The position numbers and the translations under genes were made by a program. Shown here piece by piece: positions 1 to 9,223 of a DNA stretch of 64,000 bases. Under the pieces are notes generated by a model. It made no database searches. It was given only the letters and a program-made list of their open reading frames with translations, and had not been told where the DNA came from. This DNA comes from CAITWD01 sp963842065 (GTDB lineage Bacteria; Actinomycetota; Thermoleophilia; Miltoncostaeales; Miltoncostaeaceae), in assembly GCA_963842065.1 (NCBI GenBank), contig CAWJEW010000007.1, positions 434,001 to 498,000 of the forward strand, given 5' to 3'. Position 1 is the first letter of the stretch, and every line of letters starts with the position of its first letter.

Positions 1-81
1 CCGGCCTCCTCAACGACCGGAGGCGTTCAGGAGCCGGCCGCGCGGTGGCGCAACCAGACCTGACGCGTCGAGGGGTCGCGA

Positions 82-864
82 TCAGCGCCGAGCAAGCACC
101 CAGCAGCCCCAGCCCGCGGATTCCGCGGACCGGGTGATCCGGAACCCCAGCCCGCGATACCGCGCTAGGGCGAGCGTCGCGTCGGAGCTGCGGACGCCGG
201 AGACCAGCAGCACGCGGGCGGCAGAGCTCATCGCCCGGGCGATCTCATCGTGGACAACGGGCGGGACGTTGGCGAGCAGGACCGGCTGCGTCGCCTCGGG
301 CAGCACCCGGGCGATCGGCGCGTGGCGCAGCGCGATTTCGTGCACCGGATGCGCGTGCGCCAGCGAGGCCGCGGCGTGGGCGACCGCGCGCGGGTCGAGA
401 TCAACCGCCACGACGGGCCCGTGGGTGGTCGCCCACGCCTGACTCAGCAGCCCTGAGCCGCAGCCGAGATCGATGGCCGCCGCCGGCGCCAGCGCCTCAA
501 GCGCGCGCAAGCACAGGAGCGTCGTCGGGTGCGGCCACTCGCCGAACCCCTCGCCGCGGACCTGGACGAGCTCACGAAAGCCCATCGGCGCAGCGATGTG
601 GTCCGGGCTGCGGATGAACCAGCGCCCGCTCGTGAGCGACGGCGGGTCGGGCCAGGCGGGCGGCGTGGCAAGCGGCGTCATCGGCAGCGGGCACGCCGCG
701 CGTCCGCGGACTGCCAGCTCGGGCGCGGCTCGCGGCGCGCAGACCACGCCGGCGCCCGTGCCGCGCACCGGCTGCAGCAGCGCGACCGCGCCGAAGTGCG
801 CGGCGATGTCGTGTGGCGCGCCGTGGACGGTGAGTCCCGCCGGCAGGAGATCGTTAGAGTCCAT
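82..864 (-). CDS. PrmA-like SAM-dependent methyltransferase
   Basis: Predicted 260-aa class I methyltransferase. The SAM-binding glycine motif AIDLGCGSG sits near residue 130, followed by VVAVDLDPRAVAHA and LLANVPPVV, the arrangement seen in ribosomal protein L11 methyltransferase (PrmA) and relatives, which have NPP or a variant as motif IV; here it reads NVPP. The substrate is therefore uncertain. The chosen ATG (MDSNDLLPAG) faces the divergent aldehyde dehydrogenase start with only 3 bases between the two start codons. An internal ATG at 681 would give a 199-aa form that keeps all methyltransferase motifs and leaves room for a promoter. Family is fairly sure; start and substrate are not. 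Confidence 0.7.
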   Translation of the reverse strand: MDSNDLLPAGLTVHGAPHDIAAHFGAVALLQPVRGTGAGVVCAPRAAPELAVRGRAACPLPMTPLATPPAWPDPPSLTSGRWFIRSPDHIAAPMGFRELVQVRGEGFGEWPHPTTLLCLRALEALAPAAAIDLGCGSGLLSQAWATTHGPVVAVDLDPRAVAHAAASLAHAHPVHEIALRHAPIARVLPEATQPVLLANVPPVVHDEIARAMSSAARVLLVSGVRSSDATLALARYRGLGFRITRSAESAGWGCWVLARR

Positions 865-867
865 GCG

Positions 868-2178
868 ATGGAAGAGTGGCTTGCACGGCGTGTCGACGAG
901 GCCTCCCGGCAGCAAGGTGCGGTCGCTGCGCTGTCGCTCGATGAGCGGCTGGATCGCGCACACCGTAGCCGAGCGCGGCTCGTCGCGGCGGGTCCGGGAA
1001 TCGTGGACGCCGCGGTGCGCGAGGCGCGCATGCCCCGCAAATTCGTCGAGCGCGAACTCCGAGCGGCGCTGCTGCTGATGGATGCGCTGCCCGAGTTCGC
1101 CGAGGCGCTGCGCCCGCGTCACCTGCCTGCGACCTCGGGCGCGACGGTCCTCGAATGGCGGCCGTTCGGCGTCGTGCTCGGGTTGCATTCGGCGAACTCC
1201 CCGATCTGGGTCCCGACCGTGGTCAGCATGTCCGCACTGGTCGCGGGCAACGCGGTGGTGTGCCGGCCTTCGCGCCGGGTCGTGAGCACAACCACCGAGG
1301 TCCTTGGCGCGCTTGCCGGTCCGTGGCCCGAGGGTGCGCTGGCGATCGCCGCCTGTGACCGCACCGCGGTCCCGTCGCTGCTGGCGGCGGCAGGCATCGA
1401 TGCCATCGTCGCGCACGCCTCGACCGCGACGTGCAAACAGCATCTGGCGACCCTTGCCGATGCCTATGCCGGCGGCGCGGTCTTGCGGCCGTACATTCCG
1501 GAGGCCTCCGGCAACGACGCGCTGATCGTGCTCCCGGGCGCGGATGTCGTCGCGGCCGCCGAGGCGATCGCCCTCGGTGCGTTTGCCAACGCCGGTCAGC
1601 TGTGCTTTTCGGCCAAGCGCATCCTCGTGCACCGTTCCATGTGGTCTGGACTGCGACCCGCCCTCGCAGATGCCGTCGCGGCGATCGTGATCGGGGACCC
1701 GGCGGATCCGGGCACGGATCTGGCCCGCGAGATCGACGCCGACCAGTCGGTGGCCGAGACGGCATTCACCGCGGCGCTTGCGGCCGGCGGCGAGCTTGTC
1801 GTCGGGCGCCTGCCGGCCGCGGGCGAAACGGTGCCGCGGCTCGTGCTGCTTCCGCGGGAGCGGCTGGCGGGCCTGGAGCTCTGGCACCGCGAGATCTTCG
1901 CGCCCATTCGGGGCATCGTGCTCGTGGACGACATCGTCGAGGCGATCGCCCTGGCCGGCGAGACGCGGTTCGGCATCGGCGCATCGGTGTTCGGTGGCGT
2001 TGCGGCAGATCACCGGCGGATCGGTGACGGGCTGCGCGTTGCGCGCCTGCTGATCAACGAGAGCCCGCTCTACCAGGATCCGCACCTGGTGGTGGGCGGC
2101 GTTCGCGATAGCGGGTACGGTGGCGCTCGTCCGAAGCTTGAGCAGCTGGTCTACGCGCGGCGGGTACACACCGCCTAG
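868..2178 (+). CDS. Aldehyde dehydrogenase family protein
   Basis: 436-aa NAD(P)-dependent aldehyde (or acyl-CoA) dehydrogenase. The Rossmann region is seen as PFGVVLGLHSANSP and ALVAGNAVVCRPS. The general-base glutamate region reads EASGNDALIVL, and the catalytic cysteine lies in NAGQLCFSAKR. It is shorter than the ~480 residues typical of the family, mainly because the N-terminus is short. Start ATG (MEEWLARRV) was chosen because coding character begins here, although an open frame extends upstream. The last bases overlap the convergent gene that follows. Substrate cannot be told from sequence. Confidence 0.85.
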   Translation: MEEWLARRVDEASRQQGAVAALSLDERLDRAHRSRARLVAAGPGIVDAAVREARMPRKFVERELRAALLLMDALPEFAEALRPRHLPATSGATVLEWRPFGVVLGLHSANSPIWVPTVVSMSALVAGNAVVCRPSRRVVSTTTEVLGALAGPWPEGALAIAACDRTAVPSLLAAAGIDAIVAHASTATCKQHLATLADAYAGGAVLRPYIPEASGNDALIVLPGADVVAAAEAIALGAFANAGQLCFSAKRILVHRSMWSGLRPALADAVAAIVIGDPADPGTDLAREIDADQSVAETAFTAALAAGGELVVGRLPAAGETVPRLVLLPRERLAGLELWHREIFAPIRGIVLVDDIVEAIALAGETRFGIGASVFGGVAADHRRIGDGLRVARLLINESPLYQDPHLVVGGVRDSGYGGARPKLEQLVYARRVHTA

Positions 2179-2624
2179 AGGTCGTCGCTCACCGACTCTG
2201 CGTCCACGACAGCCTCGACGCTGCGGATCCGCCACGAGGGCCGGTAGTCGCGGAGCATCTGAATCTCCTGTTGGGCGAGCCGCCGGGCGCCGGCGGCGTT
2301 GGCGGCCCAGAGATCAATCTCGTGGACGTCGTTGCGCTCGAAGTGGTCCTCGAACGCCTCCCACTGCGCAAAGGTGACCCGGTAGCGCTTCGTTCCCGGC
2401 GCCCTTGGCGTCAGGGGGCGCAGCAGGCCGAGCGACCAGACCGAGGTCTCGCCGCTCAGCCGGGTCTGCTCACGCCGTGCTGTGAGTGCCTGTTCGGCGG
2501 CGCGACGCGCATGATCAAGGTCGGGAGCCTCGAGGATCAGTCGACCCGCGATCCGTGCCCGGGACGATCCCCGGGCACGGCGCAAGAATGTCACCTCCCA
2601 GGCTGGTGCGGACGCCGTGGCCAT
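2175..2624 (-). CDS. Hypothetical protein
   Basis: 149-aa soluble protein of no recognised family. The first half is basic with an alanine/arginine-rich helical stretch (HARRAAEQALTARRE), the second half has RYRVTFAQWEAFEDHF and ends in acidic residues. No signal peptide or membrane segment. It converges with the aldehyde dehydrogenase and overlaps its stop by 4 bases. High GC at third codon positions supports coding. Confidence 0.5.
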   Translation of the reverse strand: MATASAPAWEVTFLRRARGSSRARIAGRLILEAPDLDHARRAAEQALTARREQTRLSGETSVWSLGLLRPLTPRAPGTKRYRVTFAQWEAFEDHFERNDVHEIDLWAANAAGARRLAQQEIQMLRDYRPSWRIRSVEAVVDAESVSDDL

Positions 2625-2676
2625 CGGCTCGTCCCTAACGATCCGTCGGTGTCGGTGCGATCACGTCGGGGTGCGT

Positions 2677-3183
2677 TTACGCGCTCTCGGACTTCGCGAT
2701 CTTGATGCCCTGGACTCGCTGATCGGTGGCCGGCCGATCTCCGCGGCCGGTCGGAGTGCCTTCGATGGCGTCGACGACCTCCATGCCGGAGACAACCTCG
2801 CCGAAGCCCGTGTGTGCTCCGTCGAGGTGCGGGGTTGCCGGGGCGGTGACGATAAAGAACTGGCTGCCGTTGGTGTTCGGTCCGGCATTGGCCATGGCGA
2901 GCACGCCGCGGACCAGCTTGCGCTCGTTGAACTCGTCGGGGAACTGGTAGCCGGGGCCACCACGGCCGTCGCCGCGCGGGCAGCCGCCCTGGATCATGAA
3001 GCCGCGGATCACGCGGTGGAAGATCGTCCCGTCGTAGAAGCCGGCCTCCCCGAGCCCGACGAAGTTGCCCACCGTCTGCGGCGCGAGGTCCGGCCAGAGC
3101 TCGATCTCGATCACCCCGGCGTTGGTTTCGATCGCGGCGACGTATTTCGCGGACGGGTCCGCAGGCGGCGGCAGGCTAGGCAA
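2677..3183 (-). CDS. Cyclophilin-type peptidyl-prolyl isomerase
   Basis: 168-aa cytoplasmic cyclophilin that catalyses cis-trans isomerisation of proline peptide bonds. Hallmarks are the catalytic arginine in FHRVIRGFMIQGG, then NTNGSQFFIV and GFGEVVSGMEVVD. There is no signal peptide, so it is the cytosolic form. It lies upstream (in transcription terms) of the hypothetical gene at 2175-2624, with a 52-bp gap, and could be co-transcribed with it. Confidence 0.93.
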   Translation of the reverse strand: MPSLPPPADPSAKYVAAIETNAGVIEIELWPDLAPQTVGNFVGLGEAGFYDGTIFHRVIRGFMIQGGCPRGDGRGGPGYQFPDEFNERKLVRGVLAMANAGPNTNGSQFFIVTAPATPHLDGAHTGFGEVVSGMEVVDAIEGTPTGRGDRPATDQRVQGIKIAKSESA

Positions 3184-3298
3184 GAGATCGTCTCCCGGTG
3201 GCTGGCGAAGGGTTGTGGATCACAGACTAGTACCTCGCGTCCCTATCGCGGGCGAAACCCGCACCACTGCTGGGCAATCGGGGTGTCGGCCCGATCGG

Positions 3299-4792
3299 TC
3301 AGGACGCTGCGGCGTTGTTGCGCCCCCGGAGGTCGGCCGACAGTCGTTCCGCCAGCGCGATCACGGCGAGGTGGGTGTTGGCCGACGGGACCCGCGGGAT
3401 CACCGACGCGTCGAAGCACGACACGCCGGAGAGTCCCAGCACGCGCCCGGTGGCGTCGGTGACAGCCGTCGGGTCGTCGGGACGCCCCATTCGCAGCGAA
3501 CCCACGACGTGGTGGAACGTCTCCACCGTGCGCAGGGCGTGGTCGGGATCGTCCTGGTTGGGCCAGGGCGTCATCACGTCGGCAAGTGGCCGCGTACGGG
3601 CGACGCGCATGAGCTCTGCACCGCCCACCACCGACAGGGTCCGGTCGCCGGCGTCGTCGAGCCATCCCATCTTGAGCACCGGCTGCAGGTGCGGGTCGCG
3701 TCCCTGCAGGCGGATCGAGCCGGTCCGTCCGCGCGAATCGGCGACCTGGAGGTTGAACTCGGTAAAGCGGTGCCCGGCCGTGTCCTGGCCCACGTACGGC
3801 ATCACCTGGAACAGGCGCGGGTCGCCGTCGACGTCTCCGTAGGCGGTCAGCAGCACCTGAATCCAGGGGTGGGGCCAGCTCGGAATGGGGGTATCGATCC
3901 AGAACCGGTAAGAGATCTTGGGATGGTCCTGCATGCCGTTGCCGACGCCGTCCAGTTCGTGGACGACCGGGATTCCGTGGGGGGTCAGCCCCGCGGGCGG
4001 TCCGACACCCGACCGCAGCAACAGTGCGGGGCTGGCATAGGTGCCCAGGCAGACGATCACGTGATCGGCGTCGACGGCGACGTGGGTCCCGTCCGCGGCG
4101 ACCGCCTCCACCGCGACAGCCGTCTGCCGCTCGAACCGGATGCGGTCGCAGGTCAGCCCGGTGACGAGGGTGAGGTTCGGGCGTGGGAGCGCCGGGTCCA
4201 GGTAGTGGTCGGCGGGGGTCTGGCGCTTGCCGTCGAGCATGTTGAACGGGGTCGGGCCGACGCCGGCCGCGTCTGGGGCGTTGTGGTCGTCGATCCACGG
4301 ATGCCCGACCTGGAGGGCGGCTTCGGTGAATCGCTCGAAGATCGGGTACCAGTCGTCCGGCGCGTAGCGGGTGATCGGGATCGGCCCCTCGGCGCCGTGG
4401 TAGTCGCGGTCACCAAACTGCAGGTCGCGCTCGATGGCGCAGAACCACGGCAGCCACGAGGTCCAGTCGTAGCCGTCGACGTAGTCGTTCCATTCGTTGT
4501 AATGCTCGGGAAGGCCGCGCAGCGCGATGGCCGCGTTGGTGACCGACGAGCCGCCCACGACCCGGCCGCGCGGTACGTGCACGAGCCGCGGTGACGCGCC
4601 GGCCTGGGCGAAGTAGTCCCAGTCGTGGCTGTCCTTGATGATGCGGAATGCGTGGGCGAGTTCGGGCGGCCAGGTACCCGGCGTGTAATGCGGACCCGCC
4701 TCCAGCAGGACGACCTCGGTGCCGGGGTCCTCGCTCAGACGCGCGGCGGCAACGCACCCCGCCGTCCCCGCACCACAGATCACGACCCGCAT
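3299..4792 (-). CDS. GMC family oxidoreductase
   Basis: 497-aa FAD-dependent glucose-methanol-choline oxidoreductase. The FAD-binding GAGTAGCVAAARL is at the extreme N-terminus, the GMC signature GRVVGGSSVTNAAI at about residues 75-90, and the C-terminal catalytic region shows HHVVGSLRMG and VPSANTHLAVIALAERL. Members oxidise primary or secondary alcohols; the specific alcohol is unknown. The gene follows the SDR dehydrogenase at 4819-5583 on the same strand with a 26-bp gap, so the two probably form an operon for oxidation of a hydroxylated substrate. Confidence 0.9.
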   Translation of the reverse strand: MRVVICGAGTAGCVAAARLSEDPGTEVVLLEAGPHYTPGTWPPELAHAFRIIKDSHDWDYFAQAGASPRLVHVPRGRVVGGSSVTNAAIALRGLPEHYNEWNDYVDGYDWTSWLPWFCAIERDLQFGDRDYHGAEGPIPITRYAPDDWYPIFERFTEAALQVGHPWIDDHNAPDAAGVGPTPFNMLDGKRQTPADHYLDPALPRPNLTLVTGLTCDRIRFERQTAVAVEAVAADGTHVAVDADHVIVCLGTYASPALLLRSGVGPPAGLTPHGIPVVHELDGVGNGMQDHPKISYRFWIDTPIPSWPHPWIQVLLTAYGDVDGDPRLFQVMPYVGQDTAGHRFTEFNLQVADSRGRTGSIRLQGRDPHLQPVLKMGWLDDAGDRTLSVVGGAELMRVARTRPLADVMTPWPNQDDPDHALRTVETFHHVVGSLRMGRPDDPTAVTDATGRVLGLSGVSCFDASVIPRVPSANTHLAVIALAERLSADLRGRNNAAAS

Positions 4793-4818
4793 TCGTCGCC
4801 TCCGTTGGAGTTGTCGGT

Positions 4819-5583
4819 CTAGCCAGCCGCCAAGCGGCCGCCGTCGACCACGAGCACGTGGCCGGTGATGAAGCTGGCGGCATCGGTCAACAGGAACACG
4901 ATCGGCTCGGCGGCCTCGTGGCAGTCGCCGACGCGTCCGATCGGCGCCTTGGCCACGAGACGTTCGGCCAATGCGGGGTTGGCGTTGAGCAGCCCGTCGA
5001 CCATCTCGGAGCGGATCGTGCCGGGGGCGATCGAGTTGACGAGCACCCCGCTCGGGCCGAGCTCCACGGCGAGCGTTCGGGTCAGCGCGTCGATCGCGGC
5101 CTTCGAGGCGTTATAGGGCCCGATATTCGGCAGGCCGGTGAGGCCGGCGATCGATCCCAGGTTCACGATGCGCCCGCCGCCCTGTTCGACCAGCACGCGC
5201 CCGACGGCGCGGGCGAACACCGCTGCTCCAAGGAGATTGACGCGCAGCACGTCGTCCCACTCATGCAGCGGGGTCTCGACGGCCGGATGGTAGTACGGGT
5301 TGATCCCGGCGTTGTTGACCAGGCCCCAGACCCGGGTGCCGATCTCTTCAGCCGCGTCGAGCGCCCGCTCGGCGGTCTCGGTGTCGGACACGTCTCCGTC
5401 GACGATTCGGACGTGCGTTGTCAGCTCGCCGGCGAGCTGTTCGAGGTCGGGCCTACTGCGGGCGACGAGCACCAGGTTGGCGCCTTGGCGGGCCGCGGCC
5501 TGTGCGACGGACGCGCCGATCCCGCGGGAGGCGCCAGTGACAATGATCGTGCGATCGTCGAGGCGGTACGGATTCTCCAGCAC
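4819..5583 (-). CDS. Short-chain dehydrogenase/reductase
   Basis: 254-aa classical SDR. The cofactor motif TGASRGIG is at residues ~16-23, NNAG at ~90, catalytic serine in NLGSIAG and the YxxxK pair in YNASK; the C-terminus ends in the usual ITGHVLVVDGG. Probably an NAD(P)-dependent alcohol or 3-oxoacyl reductase, in an operon with the GMC oxidoreductase. Divergent from the acyl-CoA dehydrogenase; the 92-bp gap should hold both promoters. Confidence 0.92.
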   Translation of the reverse strand: MLENPYRLDDRTIIVTGASRGIGASVAQAAARQGANLVLVARSRPDLEQLAGELTTHVRIVDGDVSDTETAERALDAAEEIGTRVWGLVNNAGINPYYHPAVETPLHEWDDVLRVNLLGAAVFARAVGRVLVEQGGGRIVNLGSIAGLTGLPNIGPYNASKAAIDALTRTLAVELGPSGVLVNSIAPGTIRSEMVDGLLNANPALAERLVAKAPIGRVGDCHEAAEPIVFLLTDAASFITGHVLVVDGGRLAAG

Positions 5584-5675
5584 CGCCCAAGTCTACCGGT
5601 CCGCTCGCGGTAAACTCCTCCAGTCAACGACCGCGACGCATCCGGGCGGATTCCAGCCCAGGGGGGCAACACACG

Positions 5676-6821
5676 ATGGCGCTGAGTTATGAATTCACGG
5701 AGGAGCAGAACGACCTTCGCGAGATGGTTCGCGAGTTTGCGAACGCCGAGATTCTTCCCCTCGTTGAGGAGGCCGAGCGAACCGAGAAGTTTCCCGTCGA
5801 CCTCCTCCCGAAATTGGGTGAGCTGGGCCTTCTGGGGATCGTGTTCCCGGAAGAGTACGGCGGCATCGGCGCCGACAAGATCACGGAGTGCGTCTTCGTC
5901 GAGGAGATGGCCAAGGTCTGTGCCGGTATCACCGCCTCGGTGAACGCCCATGCCGACCTTGCCGCGTTTCCGATCTACAAGTTCGGTACCGACGCCCAGC
6001 GCGAGACCTACCTGCCCCGGGCGATCGCCGGCGAGATCATCGGTGCCTACGCGATCACCGAGCCGAACACCGGCTCGGACGCCGCCGGCCTGTCGACGCG
6101 CGCCGACAAGAAAGACGGCGGCTACGTGATCAACGGTCGTAAGAACTTCATCACCAACGGCACCATCTGTGATTTCTGCCTCGTCGCGGCCTACACCGAC
6201 AAGACTCGACGTGGCGACGGCATCAGCGTGTTCATCGTGGACCGCACCACTCCGGGCTTTGAGGTGACACGCAAGCTCGAGAAGATGGGGCACCGCTCTT
6301 CCGACACCGCCGAGCTCGTCTTCGAGGACTGCGAGGTCCCGCAGGAGGCCCTGCTCGGCGGCGAGGAAGGCGCGTTCGGCGCCCTCATGGAGGCGCTGAT
6401 CACCGGCCGCGTCTCTCACGGGGTCAAGTCGGCCGCCATCGCCCAGGCCGCGTTCGAGGCTGCCGTGAAGTACTCCCTGGAGCGTGAGGCGTTTGGGCGC
6501 ACGCTGTCGAAATTCCAGGCGATCCGCTTCAAGCTCGCTGACATGGCAACCCGCATCGAGGCCGCCAAGAGCCTCGCCTACAAGGCGGCGTGGCTCTACG
6601 CGACCGGCAGACCCTGCGTCAAGGAAGCCTCCATGGCCAAGTACTACTCGGCCGAGGTCGCCGACTACGTGTGCCGCGAGGCGGTGCAGATCCATGGCGG
6701 CTACGGGTACATCGTGGAGTACCCGGTCGAGCGGTATTACCGCGACGCCAAGCTCGCCTCGATCACCGAGGGCACCAGTGAGATCCAGCAGCTGATCATC
6801 AGCCGCGAGATCGGCCTGTAG
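5676..6821 (+). CDS. Acyl-CoA dehydrogenase
   Basis: 381-aa FAD-dependent acyl-CoA dehydrogenase that introduces the alpha-beta double bond and passes electrons to ETF. Full-length, with family signatures ITEPNTGSDAAG (residues ~125-136) and, at the C-terminus, the catalytic glutamate region ITEGTSEIQ. RQ-type FAD/dimer contacts lie around REAFGRTLSKFQAIRF. A GGGGG ribosome site precedes the ATG. With the MaoC-type hydratase and BadI/MenB-like protein nearby it suggests a CoA-ester degradation locus, but chain length or ring specificity cannot be read from sequence. Confidence 0.95.
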   Translation: MALSYEFTEEQNDLREMVREFANAEILPLVEEAERTEKFPVDLLPKLGELGLLGIVFPEEYGGIGADKITECVFVEEMAKVCAGITASVNAHADLAAFPIYKFGTDAQRETYLPRAIAGEIIGAYAITEPNTGSDAAGLSTRADKKDGGYVINGRKNFITNGTICDFCLVAAYTDKTRRGDGISVFIVDRTTPGFEVTRKLEKMGHRSSDTAELVFEDCEVPQEALLGGEEGAFGALMEALITGRVSHGVKSAAIAQAAFEAAVKYSLEREAFGRTLSKFQAIRFKLADMATRIEAAKSLAYKAAWLYATGRPCVKEASMAKYYSAEVADYVCREAVQIHGGYGYIVEYPVERYYRDAKLASITEGTSEIQQLIISREIGL

Positions 6822-6830
6822 CAGCTGTCC

Positions 6831-6856
6831 CGGCGGGGTCCGCAGCGGCCCCGCCG
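6831..6856 (+). terminator. Hairpin after acyl-CoA dehydrogenase
   Basis: An 8-bp GC stem (CGGCGGGG with CCCCGCCG) begins 10 bases after the stop codon of the acyl-CoA dehydrogenase. No clear T-run follows. Confidence 0.5.
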
Positions 6857-6922
6857 CGGCCGTGGCGTACCATCGCGATCGACGGGCCACCACGGCGCAC
6901 CCACGAGCGGGAGCGGGCAACG

Positions 6923-7285
6923 GTGATCACGGGGGATGATCGCGTCGCGGCGTACATTGCGACCGCCGCTGTGGACCGCCGTCCGATGCTGGAGACAATC
7001 CGTGAGCTGTGCCGGACGCAATTGACGGGGTTCACGGAAACGATGCGCTACGGCATGCCCGCGTACGTCCGCGACGAACCGTGTGAGGTCGCGTTTGCCA
7101 ACCAGCAGCAGTACGTCTCGCTGTACATCCTGCGCACGGTCGTGCTGGACGCGCACCGCGACGCGCTTGCCGGACTCAGTCTCGGCAAGGGGTGCGTCCG
7201 CTACCGCCGCCCCGACCAGCTCGACGTGTCGGTGGTGCGGGACATGCTGGCGATGACCGCGGCGTCGATCGGCCCGATCTGCTGA
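6923..7285 (+). CDS. DUF1801-like small protein
   Basis: 120-aa soluble protein resembling the DUF1801/YdhG family, with the characteristic TETMRYGMPAYVRD (residues ~38-51) and QQQYVSLYIL. The family fold resembles an iron-chaperone domain; biochemical role is unestablished. GTG start with an upstream GGAGCGGG purine-rich site. It converges with the MaoC gene across a strong hairpin. Confidence 0.75.
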   Translation: MITGDDRVAAYIATAAVDRRPMLETIRELCRTQLTGFTETMRYGMPAYVRDEPCEVAFANQQQYVSLYILRTVVLDAHRDALAGLSLGKGCVRYRRPDQLDVSVVRDMLAMTAASIGPIC

Positions 7286-7405
7286 ACCCGGACGCCCGTC
7301 GCGTGGCGCCGCCCGAGCCGGCGGCTCGTCGCGCCCGTCAGCGGTCGGTCAGGCGGGGACCGTCAGGCGGTTCAGTCGCTGGACGTCCCGCAGGGCGGGG
7401 TCCAC

Positions 7406-7455
7406 GTACCGCACGATCCGGCGGGCACACGATGTGCCCGCCGGATGTGCGGTAC
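7406..7455. terminator. Strong bidirectional hairpin between convergent genes
   Basis: Nearly perfect inverted repeat: 24-base and 23-base arms that pair over their full length apart from a single bulged G, with a 3-base loop. It lies between the DUF1801-like gene and the MaoC gene, which point at each other, so it can serve both. The rest of 7286-7461 shows no gene. Confidence 0.75.
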
Positions 7456-7461
7456 GCTCGG

Positions 7462-7926
7462 TCAGGCGTCGGCGGGCCGACGCCGGACAAGAATCTTCCA
7501 CTTGCCCATCTGGACGACCTTGTCGTCCTGATTGAGGACCTCGCACTCGTAGGTCACAAAGCCCTGCGAGGCGTTCTTGGGGTGCTCGGACTTCTCGCCG
7601 ATGGTCCGCTTGACGCGGATCGTGTCGCCGAAGAACACCGCCCCGCGGAACTGCCAGTCCTCGAGGCCCATGAACGCAGCGGTCGCGATCTTGGGCTCCA
7701 TCTGGCCGACCTGCAAGCCGGTGGCGATGGATGCGACAAGCATGCCGTGGGCAACGCGTTGGCCGAACACCGACTGCTCGGCCGCGACCTTGTCGGTGTG
7801 GAACCAGTTGAAGTCACCGGACAGGCCGCAGAAGTTCACGACGTCGGTTTCGGTGATGGTGCGACCCGCGGAGACAGCAACGTCACCAGTGTTCAGGTCT
7901 TCCCACAGCAAGCGAGTTTCTGCCAC
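7462..7926 (-). CDS. MaoC-like hydratase/dehydratase
   Basis: 154-aa single hot-dog domain. The hydratase motif is visible as FNWFHTDKVAAEQ followed by GQRVAHGMLV, giving the Asp/His pair used in (R)-specific enoyl-CoA hydration. GTG start chosen because AAGGAG lies 7 bases upstream; the frame stays open further upstream but without a ribosome site. It follows the aminotransferase on the same strand (38-bp gap) and probably shares its promoter. Confidence 0.88.
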   Translation of the reverse strand: MAETRLLWEDLNTGDVAVSAGRTITETDVVNFCGLSGDFNWFHTDKVAAEQSVFGQRVAHGMLVASIATGLQVGQMEPKIATAAFMGLEDWQFRGAVFFGDTIRVKRTIGEKSEHPKNASQGFVTYECEVLNQDDKVVQMGKWKILVRRRPADA

Positions 7927-7964
7927 GCTTCGGCTCCTTGGTGAGGTGTGAGGTGGAGTGATGC

Positions 7965-9158
7965 CTAGAGGTTCTCGACCCCACGGCGAATACGGTCGAG
8001 GCCCTCCTCGAGCATGTCGTCCGGGCACGCGTACGTGAGACGGATGTGGCCCTCGCCCCGGTCACCGAACGAGGTACCGGCGACGACACCGACCTGGTAG
8101 TTCTCGATCAGGTAGTCGGCGAACTGCTGGGCGGTCATGCCCGTGCCGCGGATGTCCGGGAACACGTAGAACGAACCGTCCGGCGCCTGGCACTCGATGC
8201 CGTCGATGGCGTTGAGGGCGGCGGCGACCTTGTCGCGCTTGGCCTTAAGGCGCGCGGTCTGCATGAGCACGTGGTCCTGGGGACCGGTGATCGCGGCGAG
8301 CGCGGCCAGCTGCACGAACGCCGGCACGTTGGTGACCGAGTTCTGCTGGAAGATGTCCATCGCGGTGATGAGTTCTTTGTTGGCCACACACCACCCGATG
8401 CGGAAGCCGGTCATGATGTAGGTCTTGCTGAAGGTGTCGACCAGGATCGACTGGTCGGCCATGCCGGGGACCGCCGCAATGGTCTTGTGGACCGACGGCG
8501 CGTAGACCATGTGGCTGAAGATCTCGTCGGTCAGCACCACGACGTTGTGCTCGAGACAGATCTCGGCGATCTCGTCCAGGTGACCAACGGCCATGCCGTT
8601 GGGACGCTGCGGCGAGTTGATGATCAGCATCTTGGTCCTGGGGGTGATCAGGTTGCGCAGGCTGTCCAGGTCGAAGTGGAAGTCCGGCTCGACCAGCGGT
8701 GCGTAGACGACCCTGCCGCCGGCGTAGGTGATCCAGAACTCGTCCGGGGGGTAGCCAGGATTCGGGAAGATGACCTCGTCGCCGACGTCGACCATGGTCA
8801 ACAGCGACTGGGTCAGGGCGTGCTTGGCGCCCATCGTGACCAGCACCTCGTCGCGCTGGGTCGGGCGGCCGCGCTTGGTGGCCTCCTCGGCGATCGCATC
8901 ACGCAGTTCGGGAATCCCAGGCCCCGGAACGTAGCGCACGTGTCCTTCATGTATCGCGCGGGTTGCAGCATCGTAGATATTCGGCGCCGGGTAGAACTCG
9001 TCACCCTGGAAGTCGCCCTTCTCGAAGTGGATGACCCGCTTGCCGGTCTCCTTCTCGAGTGCCTCAGCCTTACGCATGGACGCCCACTGCTTGGGCAACA
9101 CAAAATGCGAGGTGCGGCTTGAAAGACGAAGCCGTGAAGTGCCTGCGGTCGTCGCCAT
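7965..9158 (-). CDS. PLP-dependent class I/II aminotransferase
   Basis: 397-aa fold-type I aminotransferase. The PLP Schiff-base lysine is in DTFSKTYIMTGFRIGW, the substrate-carboxylate arginine region near the C-terminus reads EGHIRLTYA, and NSPQRPNG corresponds to the usual NPxNPTG loop. Substrate unknown (aspartate/aromatic-type group). First gene of a likely two-gene unit with the MaoC hydratase; IclR regulator lies just upstream on the same strand. Confidence 0.9.
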   Translation of the reverse strand: MATTAGTSRLRLSSRTSHFVLPKQWASMRKAEALEKETGKRVIHFEKGDFQGDEFYPAPNIYDAATRAIHEGHVRYVPGPGIPELRDAIAEEATKRGRPTQRDEVLVTMGAKHALTQSLLTMVDVGDEVIFPNPGYPPDEFWITYAGGRVVYAPLVEPDFHFDLDSLRNLITPRTKMLIINSPQRPNGMAVGHLDEIAEICLEHNVVVLTDEIFSHMVYAPSVHKTIAAVPGMADQSILVDTFSKTYIMTGFRIGWCVANKELITAMDIFQQNSVTNVPAFVQLAALAAITGPQDHVLMQTARLKAKRDKVAAALNAIDGIECQAPDGSFYVFPDIRGTGMTAQQFADYLIENYQVGVVAGTSFGDRGEGHIRLTYACPDDMLEEGLDRIRRGVENL

Positions 9159-9223
9159 AAGGCGTATCTCCTTAATACTCGTCTAGTACGAAACAGGTTG
9201 GGGTCTGAAGTCGCCGGTGAAGA

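Noticed and set aside
82..2235. 717-codon open frame on the minus strand across the whole aldehyde dehydrogenase gene
   Set aside because: Only its last ~260 codons have methyltransferase content; the rest is Arg/Gly/His-rich antisense of a clear aldehyde dehydrogenase.
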